The notes below the pieces were generated by a model, which ran no database searches, was not told the DNA's origin, and worked only from the letters and a program-made list of their open reading frames with translations. From Pseudonocardia sp. (lineage in GTDB: Bacteria > Actinomycetota > Actinomycetes > Mycobacteriales > Pseudonocardiaceae), in assembly GCF_025465255.1 (NCBI RefSeq), contig NZ_JAODNI010000225.1:1-43188 (forward strand): a DNA stretch of 43,188 bases, read 5' to 3'. Of the stretch, positions 37,504 through 43,188 are shown one piece after another. A program made the position numbers and the translations under genes. Numbering within the stretch: position 1 is the first letter of the stretch; each line of letters opens with the position of its first letter.

Positions 37504-38496
37504 TCACAGCGGCTGCAGCCGCCTGCGGACCGCGTCGGCGTTCGCGGTCACCCGGTGGGCCAGCGCGGCCTGCCCGTCGGCGACGCGCTCCGGGTGGCCC
37601 GCCCACGCGAAGAGAGCCGGCTCGACCAGCGCGCGGCCGAACGAGAACGTCAGAGGCCACGGGGTGCGGTGGTCCTGCATCGCGGCCAGGTTCGCGGTGG
37701 CCCGTTCGGGGGCCTGCCCACCGGAGAGGAACGCGACTCCGGCGAGGTCGTCCGGCAGCGCGCGCAGCATGTCGGTCGTTGCGGTCGCCACCTCCTCCGG
37801 TGGGGACTGCGCCGGGTACTCGGTCCCCTCGATCACCATGTTCGGCTTGAGCACCATCCCGGCCGGGTCGACGGAGAACGCCGCGAGCTCGGCGATCACG
37901 GCAGCGTGCACCCGGGCGGTCACCTCCGCGCAGCGCTGCAGCGGGTGTGGACCGTCCATCAGAACCTCGGGCTCGACGATCGGGACGATCCCCGCCTCCT
38001 GGCAGGCCGCGGCGTACCGGGCGAGCGCGTGCGCGTTCGCCCGGATCCCCGCCGCGGTGGGCGCGTCGTCTGCGATCCGGAAGACCGCCCGCCATTTCGC
38101 GAACGCCGCGCCCATCCCGGCGTAGCCAGCCAGCCGGTCGGCCAGCCCGTCCAGCCCCTCGGTGATCTTCTCTCCGGGGAGACCGGGACAGTCCCGCGCA
38201 CCCGTGTCGACCTTGATGCCGGGCAGGATGCCCAGCGCCAGCACGGCCTCGGGGAACGGGCGGCCGTCGGCGAACCGCTGGTTCAGCGTCTCGTCGCAGA
38301 AGATGATCCCGGACACCCCGGCCGCGAGGTCCGGGGTCGTGGCGAGCAGCTCGCGGTAGGTCCGGCGGTTCTCCGCGGTCGACTCCACTCCCGCCGTCAC
38401 CAGCCGCGCGGACATCGTCGTGATGCTCTCGTCGGCCGCGAGAACGCCCTTGCCCGGCGCCACCGTCCGCGCCGCGATCTGCCTGCACGTGTTCAT
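37504..38496 (-). CDS. Class I fructose-bisphosphate aldolase
   Basis: 330 aa from the ATG at 38496 (a GTG three codons upstream is possible). It forms fructose-1,6- and sedoheptulose-1,7-bisphosphate by a Schiff base. Family blocks: GKGVLAADESITTMSARL, the GLDGLADRLAGYAGMGAAFAKW region, VEPEVLMDGPH and the Schiff-base Lys in GMVLKPNMVIEGTEY, then GVAFLSGGQAPERATANL. No ribosome binding site is seen, but TAGCGT ends seven bases before the ATG, so the mRNA is probably leaderless. It is divergent from cbbL and shares the operator region. Most actinobacteria use a class II aldolase, so this one looks dedicated to the cluster. Confidence 0.93.
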   Translation of the reverse strand: MNTCRQIAARTVAPGKGVLAADESITTMSARLVTAGVESTAENRRTYRELLATTPDLAAGVSGIIFCDETLNQRFADGRPFPEAVLALGILPGIKVDTGARDCPGLPGEKITEGLDGLADRLAGYAGMGAAFAKWRAVFRIADDAPTAAGIRANAHALARYAAACQEAGIVPIVEPEVLMDGPHPLQRCAEVTARVHAAVIAELAAFSVDPAGMVLKPNMVIEGTEYPAQSPPEEVATATTDMLRALPDDLAGVAFLSGGQAPERATANLAAMQDHRTPWPLTFSFGRALVEPALFAWAGHPERVADGQAALAHRVTANADAVRRRLQPL

Positions 38497-38568
38497 GGGC
38501 GCCACGCTAGGAAGGGCATCCGGCCGGCCGCCTCACCCGCATGGTGGATCGTCCGGGGGGCTATCGAT

Positions 38569-38588
38569 ACTTGGGAAATCTCCCAAGT
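38569..38588. promoter_or_regulatory. Palindromic operator between the aldolase and RuBisCO genes
   Basis: ACTTGGGA-AATC-TCCCAAGT, a perfect 8-bp inverted repeat with a 4-bp spacer, lies midway in the 147-bp divergent region (73 bp from the aldolase ATG, 55 bp from the cbbL ATG). The symmetry suits a dimeric regulator; CbbR and the NarL-type regulator are both candidates. The spacing does not fit the LysR T-N11-A rule exactly. TTGATA at 38604-38609 is a possible -35 for cbbL, with no clear -10. Confidence 0.7.
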
Positions 38589-38643
38589 GAATCCGCATAA
38601 CTCTTGATAGACATGTTCATTGTTGCGCTGCACGATTGGGCTC

Positions 38644-40074
38644 ATGACCGATCGCTGGAACGCTGGCGTCATCCCCTACGCCGAGATGGGCTACTGGCAG
38701 CCGGACTACGTCCCGAAGGACACCGACGTGCTGTGCGCCTTTCGGATCACGCCACAGGACGGGGTCCCGCCCGAGGAGGCGGGTGCCGCGGTCGCGGGCG
38801 AGTCCAGCACCGCCACCTGGACGGTCGTCTGGACCGACCGGCTCACCGACTACGCCCACTACCAAGCGAAGTGCTACAAGATCGAGGCGGTAGAACGCAC
38901 GCCGGGCCAGTACATCGCCTACATCGCCTACGAGCTCGACCTGTTCGAGGAAGGCTCGATCGCCAACCTGACGAGCTCGATCATCGGCAACGTGTTCGGC
39001 TTCAAGCCGCTCAAAGCCCTGCGCCTCGAGGACATGCGGATCCCCACGCACTACGTGAAGACCTTCCAGGGCCCGCCACACGGGATCGTCATGGAGCGCG
39101 AGCACCTGAACAAGTTCGGCCGCCCGCTGTTGGGAGCCACCACCAAGCCCAAGCTCGGCCTATCGGCCAGCAACTACGGCCGTGTGGTGTACGAGGCGCT
39201 CCGCGGCGGACTCGACTTCACCAAGGACGACGAGAACATCAACTCCCAGCCGTTCATGCGCTGGCGCGACCGGTTCCTGTTCTGCATGGAGGCGGTCAAC
39301 CGGGCGCAGGCCGCAACCGGCGAGATCAAGGGCCACTACCTCAACGTCACCGCGGGCACGATGGAGCAGATGTACGAGCGCGCGGAGTTCGCCCGCGAGC
39401 TCGGCAGCGTCGTCGTCATGATCGACCTCACCGTCGGCTACACGGCGATCCAGTCGATGGGCGAGTGGGCCCGGCGCAGCGGCATCCTGCTCCACCTGCA
39501 CCGGGCGGGCCACGGTACCTACACCCGGCAGAAGACCCACGGCGTGAGCTTTCGGGTGATCTCCAAGTGGATGCGCCTCGCCGGTGTCGACCACATCCAC
39601 GCCGGCACCGTCGTCGGCAAGCTCGAGGGCGACCCGAACAGCGTGCAGGGCTTCTACGACACGCTGCGGCTGGATTCCGTACCCGCGAACCCGGTGAAGG
39701 GCCTGTACTTCGACCAAGAGTGGGCGTCCATGCCCGGCGTCATGCCGGTGGCCTCCGGCGGGATCCACGCCGGGCAGATGCACCAGCTGATCCACTACCT
39801 CGGCGAGGACGTCGTCCTGCAGTTCGGCGGCGGCACCATCGGTCACCCCATGGGGATCGCGGCGGGCGCGGAGGCCAACCGCGTCGCCCTCGAAGCCATG
39901 ATCAAAGCACGCAACGAGGGCGCCGACTACCTCGCCGAGGGCGAGCAGATCCTCCGCCGGGCCGCCCAGCGCAGCCGCGCGCTCGACGTCGCGCTGGCCA
40001 CCTGGGGTGACATCACCTTCGACTACGAGTCCACCGACACCCCGGACGTCGTCGCGACGCCGACCACCGTCTAG
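38644..40074 (+). CDS. cbbL: RuBisCO large subunit, form I red type
   Basis: 476 aa. It fixes CO2 onto ribulose-1,5-bisphosphate. Active-site parts are all present: TTKPKLGLS (K168, K170), the carbamylated Lys in GLDFTKDDENINSQPF (K194, D196, E197), HLHRAGHG (H286), loop 6 GTVVGKLEGDP (K326), and the C-terminal FGGGTIGHPMGIAAGAEANR. The N-terminal DRWNAGVIPYAEMGYWQPDY and the neighbouring cbbX place it in the red-type (IC/ID) group. The ATG start is not preceded by a good ribosome binding site. It is first in cbbL-cbbS-cbbX-cbbR and divergent from the aldolase gene. Confidence 0.97.
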   Translation: MTDRWNAGVIPYAEMGYWQPDYVPKDTDVLCAFRITPQDGVPPEEAGAAVAGESSTATWTVVWTDRLTDYAHYQAKCYKIEAVERTPGQYIAYIAYELDLFEEGSIANLTSSIIGNVFGFKPLKALRLEDMRIPTHYVKTFQGPPHGIVMEREHLNKFGRPLLGATTKPKLGLSASNYGRVVYEALRGGLDFTKDDENINSQPFMRWRDRFLFCMEAVNRAQAATGEIKGHYLNVTAGTMEQMYERAEFARELGSVVVMIDLTVGYTAIQSMGEWARRSGILLHLHRAGHGTYTRQKTHGVSFRVISKWMRLAGVDHIHAGTVVGKLEGDPNSVQGFYDTLRLDSVPANPVKGLYFDQEWASMPGVMPVASGGIHAGQMHQLIHYLGEDVVLQFGGGTIGHPMGIAAGAEANRVALEAMIKARNEGADYLAEGEQILRRAAQRSRALDVALATWGDITFDYESTDTPDVVATPTTV

Positions 40075-40082
40075 GAGCTGCT

Positions 40083-40499
40083 ATGCGCATCACCCAGGGC
40101 ACCTTCTCCTACCTGCCCGACCTCACCGACGACGAGATCCTCGCCCAGATCACCTACGCTCTGGGCAACGGCTGGCCGCTGTCGGTGGAGTTCAGCGACG
40201 ACCCACATCCCCGCAACAGCTTCTGGGAGATGTGGGGCCTGCCGATGTTCGACCTGCGCGACCCGGCGGGCGTCCTGATGGAGGTCAACGCCTGCCGCAC
40301 CGCGCACCCGAACACCTACGTCAAGCTCAACGCCTACGACGCGCGGCTGGGCCGACAGACCACGGCGCTGTCGTTCATCGTGCAGCGCCCCGCCGACGAG
40401 CCGGGCTTCTGGCTCGAGCGCCAGGAGGGCCCCGACCGCACTATTCGCTACACAACGCACGCCTACGCCACGGGGCGCCCGGTCGGGGACCGCTACTGA
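40083..40499 (+). CDS. cbbS: RuBisCO small subunit, red type
   Basis: 138 aa. It caps the L8S8 holoenzyme. MRITQGTFSYLPDLTDDEIL is the standard start; FWEMWGLPMFDLRDPAGVLM with EVNACRTAHPNTYVKLNAYD is the conserved core. The C-terminal extension FWLERQEGPDRTIRYTTHAY is characteristic of red-type enzymes and forms the extra beta hairpin in the central channel. It starts eight bases after cbbL with GGAGCT, and ends one base before cbbX. Confidence 0.96.
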   Translation: MRITQGTFSYLPDLTDDEILAQITYALGNGWPLSVEFSDDPHPRNSFWEMWGLPMFDLRDPAGVLMEVNACRTAHPNTYVKLNAYDARLGRQTTALSFIVQRPADEPGFWLERQEGPDRTIRYTTHAYATGRPVGDRY

Positions 40500-40500
40500 G

Positions 40501-41511
40501 ATGACGGACGCGCCGCGGACCGGGCGCCGCGCCTTCGGCAGCGGGTCCGTCGCATCGACGCCTCGGGAGGCCGCTGCGCAGGACGCATCGCCTCCGGGTC
40601 CACTCCCCGCCAACACGGTCGTCGACCTGGCCGAGGTCCGGCAGAACGCCGGCATCGACGACGTCCTCGCCACCCTGGACCGCGAGCTCGTCGGGCTCGC
40701 GCCGGTGAAGACCCGGATCGCCGAGATCGGCGCGCTGCTGCTCGTCGACCGCACCCGGGCTCGGTTCGGCGTCCACGCGCCGCCGCCCACCCTGCACATG
40801 AGCTTCACTGGCAGCCCCGGCACGGGGAAGACCACGGTCGCGCAGCGGATGGCTGACCTGCTGCACCGGCTCGGGTACCTCCGCACGGGGCACCTCGTGA
40901 CGGTCACCCGCGACGACCTCGTCGGGCAGTACGTCGGGCACACCGCACCGAAGACCAAGGACGTGATCAAGCGGGCGATGGGCGGCGTGCTGTTCATCGA
41001 TGAGGCGTATTACCTCTACAAGGCCGAGAACGAGCGCGACTACGGCGGCGAGTCGATCGAGATCCTGCTCCAGGTGATGGAGAACCATCGCGACGACCTC
41101 GTCGTCATCCTCGCCGGTTACGCCGACCGGATGGACGCGTTCTTCGCGGCCAACCCCGGCATGCAGAGCCGGATCGCCCATCACGTCACGTTCCCCGACT
41201 TCACCGTGGACGAGCTGGAGAGGATCGGGGTGCTGATGACCGGATCGCTGGGCTACCGCCTCTCGCCCGCGGCCCGGCGGGCACTGCGCGCCTACCTCGA
41301 CCGGCGGGTCGGCCAGCCCTGGTTCGCGAACGCGCGCAGCGTGCGCAACGCGGTGGAGCGCGCACGGCTGCGCCAGGCGCTACGGCTGGTCGAGCAACCC
41401 GATCCACGGGTCGACCTCACTGCTCTGACCACGATCGAGGCGCCGGACCTGCTCGCCAGCCGCGTGTTCGACGCGGCGTCGGCCGGTGCGTCGGGCAGTG
41501 TGGGACGGTGA
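40501..41511 (+). CDS. cbbX: CbbX, red-type RuBisCO activase
   Basis: 336 aa. It is an AAA+ ATPase that pulls on the CbbL C-terminus to release inhibitory sugar phosphates, and is activated by RuBP. Walker A GSPGTGKTT (about 104-112), pore loop QYVGHTAPKTKD (about 143-154), Walker B GGVLFIDEAYYL (about 161-172), sensor 1 VVILAGYADRM, and an arginine finger region in NPGMQSRIAHHVTFPDF. The first 45 residues are a variable Ser/Ala/Pro-rich extension longer than in proteobacterial CbbX. It sits directly behind cbbS, so activase and enzyme are made together. Confidence 0.96.
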   Translation: MTDAPRTGRRAFGSGSVASTPREAAAQDASPPGPLPANTVVDLAEVRQNAGIDDVLATLDRELVGLAPVKTRIAEIGALLLVDRTRARFGVHAPPPTLHMSFTGSPGTGKTTVAQRMADLLHRLGYLRTGHLVTVTRDDLVGQYVGHTAPKTKDVIKRAMGGVLFIDEAYYLYKAENERDYGGESIEILLQVMENHRDDLVVILAGYADRMDAFFAANPGMQSRIAHHVTFPDFTVDELERIGVLMTGSLGYRLSPAARRALRAYLDRRVGQPWFANARSVRNAVERARLRQALRLVEQPDPRVDLTALTTIEAPDLLASRVFDAASAGASGSVGR

Positions 41512-42392
41512 CCACCCACGCGCGGCTGCGCGCCTTAGTCGAGCTGGCCGACACAGGCTCGATCCGCGCCGCCGCCAGCAGGTTGGTGGTGACCGAGTCC
41601 TCGGTGTCCTCGGCGATCGGCCTCTTGGCTGCGGAGGTCGGGGTGCCGCTCATCGCCCGGGACGGGCGGGGAGTCCGCCTCACGGCCGCGGGCAAGCGGT
41701 ACGCCGACTACGCCCGTCGCATTCTTGGCTTGCACGCCGAGGCGATCGCCGCCGCCCGCGGCGAGGCGGACCCGGAGCACGGCACGGTCCGGCTCGCCGC
41801 CGTGACGACGGCGGGCGAGCACCTGCTTCCCGCGCTGCTCGCGTCGTTCCGCGCAGAGCATCCCGGGGTCGCGCTCGGCCTGGAGGTCGCGCCGCGCGGG
41901 CAGGTGTGGCCGATGCTCGCCCACCACGAGGTGGACCTCGTCGTCGCCGGACGACCGCCCATCGAGATGCAGGCACGGGTGCGAGCGCTCAGGCCGAACA
42001 CGCTGGTGGTGGTCGGGCCGCCGGCGGCCGCGTCAGGCTTCGATCCCGCCCTGGCCACGTGGCTGCTGCGCGAGCCGGACTCGGGGATCCGGGCGACGAC
42101 CGTGGCCCTGCTGAGCGGTCTGGAGACCGAGCCATCCCGGATGACGCTGGGATCGCACGGTGCCGCGGTGGCTGCGGCCGTGGCGGGCCTGGGCGTCACG
42201 GTCGTCCCGCGCCAGGCCGTCGCGACCCACCTCGAGTCCGGTGCGCTCGTCGAACTCCCGGTTCCCGGTACCCCGCTCGACCGGCCGTGGCATGTGGTGA
42301 GCCAGCCGGCCGCGGGGCCGAGCACCGAACTGCTGGTCGATCACATGCTGACCCACGACCACCTCGGCTGGCGGGCGCCGCCCGATCGGTAG
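41508..42392 (+). CDS. cbbR: LysR-family regulator, probable CbbR
   Basis: 294 aa. The N-terminal winged HTH (about 1-60) reads RLRALVELADTGSIRAAASR and LVVTESSVSSAIGLLAAEVG. The effector domain (about 90-285) shows GTVRLAAVTTAGEHLLPALL and the hinge blocks VDLVVAG and GVTVVPRQAVATHLESGALV. The GTG start overlaps the cbbX stop, so it is co-transcribed with the genes it presumably controls. CbbR is usually divergent from cbbL, so this position is unusual. The name rests on context; the effector cannot be told from sequence. Confidence 0.85.
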   Translation: MTTHARLRALVELADTGSIRAAASRLVVTESSVSSAIGLLAAEVGVPLIARDGRGVRLTAAGKRYADYARRILGLHAEAIAAARGEADPEHGTVRLAAVTTAGEHLLPALLASFRAEHPGVALGLEVAPRGQVWPMLAHHEVDLVVAGRPPIEMQARVRALRPNTLVVVGPPAAASGFDPALATWLLREPDSGIRATTVALLSGLETEPSRMTLGSHGAAVAAAVAGLGVTVVPRQAVATHLESGALVELPVPGTPLDRPWHVVSQPAAGPSTELLVDHMLTHDHLGWRAPPDR

Positions 42393-42449
42393 GGGTTGTC
42401 ATCGGATCCACACCCGGCCGCAACGCCCGAGCATCAGCGCAACGGCTGG

Positions 42450-42645
42450 TCAACGCCGCCCGCGTTCGCGAGCCCCGGCCTCGACGCGGCCTCGCACGTC
42501 CCGCCCGTGCCGACCCGGACCTGGTTCCGCACCGGCGTCCACGGCGGGGGCGGGCACGTGTCGGACTTCTACGCCGGGCTCCTCGACGAGCACGACTCAG
42601 GGGCGTACTACCGCCCGCCGGGCTACTCCGACGCGCAGGCGCGTG
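42450..42645 (+). pseudogene. Probable Tc-toxin (TcdB/SpvB-type) fragment
   Basis: A short open frame encodes SPGLDAASHVPPVPTRTWFR then TGVHGGGGHVSDFYAGLLDE and HDSGAYYRPPGYSDAQARA. This resembles the segment of TcdB/SpvB-like insecticidal toxin proteins with the pattern TRTWFHTG ... EYYREP ... EA(R)AL. No start or further domains are present and the match stops where a TetR-like fragment begins. I recognise it from memory of the family, without an alignment. Confidence 0.45.
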
Positions 42646-42712
42646 CGCAACGGCCTACAACCACTTCCCGACCAAGCACGCGCTGATCGGCGCTGTCTAC
42701 CAGGCAGCCCGA
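42639..42712 (+). pseudogene. TetR-family HTH fragment
   Basis: In another frame from the toxin-like piece the sequence reads ACATAYNHFPTKHALIGAVY, the recognition-helix end of a TetR N-terminal domain (family form VxxGTLYNHFPTKEALL). Only about 24 codons remain, running up to the end of the sigma-factor gene on the other strand. Confidence 0.55.
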
Positions 42713-42724
42713 CGAAGCTCGCTC

Positions 42725-43188
42725 TCACCGTGCGGGTCGCCAGTCGGACCCCGCCGCGGTCTCGAAGCCATTCCCCTTGAAATCCTTGGGCATCTTTCGG
42801 CGTAGTCGGGCGAGTGCACGATGCTGGGCGACCCGGACGGCACCCGGGGTGGAACCGACCGCATCCGCCGTCTCCTCCGGGGAAAGGCCGACCACGACCC
42901 GCAACACGATGATCTCCCGTTGTTTCTCGGGGAGCTGGCCGAGCAGCCGGGCCATCTGGCCGGAGAGCTCGCCGCGCAGGGCGCGCTGCTCCGGGCCGTC
43001 GGAGCCGTCGAGGGCGTCCGGGACGTCCGCGACCGGCTCGGATCTGTCACGGGTCGCCGCCCGGTGCGCGTCGATCACCTTGTGCGACGCGATGCCGTAC
43101 ACGAACGCCAGGAACGGTCGCCCCTGGACGCGGTACCCGGGTAGGGCCGTCAGCACGGCCAGACACACCTCCTGCGCGACGTCGTCCG
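42725..43188 (-). CDS. sigD: ECF sigma factor, SigD/ShbA-like (N-terminus outside window)
   Basis: The last 154 codons are in the window; the frame is open to the edge. Region 2 end: DDVAQEVCLAVLTALPGYRV and GRPFLAFVYGIASHKVIDAH (core binding and -10 recognition). Region 4: LLGQLPEKQREIIVLRVVVG then LSPEETADAVGSTPGAVRVA and QHRALARLRRKM, the -35 binding HTH. The sequence resembles actinobacterial SigD (called ShbA in Streptomyces), which transcribes the principal sigma gene there. The anti-sigma gene often found next to sigD is not seen downstream, where gene fragments lie instead. Confidence 0.85.
   Translation of the reverse strand, partial: DDVAQEVCLAVLTALPGYRVQGRPFLAFVYGIASHKVIDAHRAATRDRSEPVADVPDALDGSDGPEQRALRGELSGQMARLLGQLPEKQREIIVLRVVVGLSPEETADAVGSTPGAVRVAQHRALARLRRKMPKDFKGNGFETAAGSDWRPAR

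Overview
The window is high-GC DNA from an actinobacterium. Gene order and protein style (BldD, mIHF, a PriA without helicase motifs, four-base GTGA/ATGA overlaps, GTG starts) point to Pseudonocardiaceae, most likely Pseudonocardia or a close relative. That assignment is inference from gene content; no marker gene was aligned.

Layout. (1) 1-9.1 kb is a core block on the minus strand: mihF-gmk-rpoZ-coaBC, metK, priA-def-fmt and the first codons of a probable rsmB. A small secreted SH3 protein lies on the plus strand. A response-regulator pseudogene sits upstream of mihF. (2) 9.3-17.8 kb is the de novo pyrimidine operon pyrR-pyrB-pyrC-carA-carB-pyrF, all on the minus strand and every junction a four-base overlap. 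It is preceded by a PyrR-binding leader that includes the ribosome binding site. carB and carA carry repeat-built C-terminal tails. (3) 18.3-29.2 kb holds the developmental regulator bldD, a TesB thioesterase, an alpha/beta hydrolase, a LigD-type polymerase-domain protein, a valine/proline-repeat membrane-anchored protein, a flavin monooxygenase with an NTF2-like N-terminus, a DUF3311 plus sodium:solute symporter pair and an amidase. (4) At 29.44 kb is tRNA-Pro(GGG). From there to 32.4 kb lies a scrapyard: a 3' fragment of tRNA-Val(CAC), a ClpC fragment, a MEDS-domain regulator with a PucR-type HTH, and decayed IS110 and IS3 transposases. (5) 32.5-42.4 kb is a Calvin-Benson-Bassham cluster: fructose bisphosphatase, phosphoribulokinase, broken transketolase and ribulose-5-phosphate epimerase genes, a NarL-type response regulator with a GAF histidine kinase, class I aldolase, red-type form I RuBisCO large and small subunits, the activase CbbX and a LysR regulator (CbbR). 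(6) 42.4-42.7 kb holds apparent Tc-toxin and TetR fragments, and the window ends inside a SigD/ShbA-like sigma factor gene.

How it fits together. The Calvin cluster lies between tRNA-Pro and the sigma-factor gene and has broken genes at both ends. I read this as an acquired autotrophy island that has partly decayed. CbbF, CbbP, aldolase, RuBisCO and CbbX are intact. The epimerase and transketolase copies are dead, so those two steps must come from the ordinary pentose phosphate enzymes elsewhere in the genome. Control seems layered: CbbR, a palindromic operator between the aldolase and RuBisCO genes, a soluble GAF two-component pair, and possibly the MEDS regulator.

No rRNA, CRISPR array or intact mobile element was seen.
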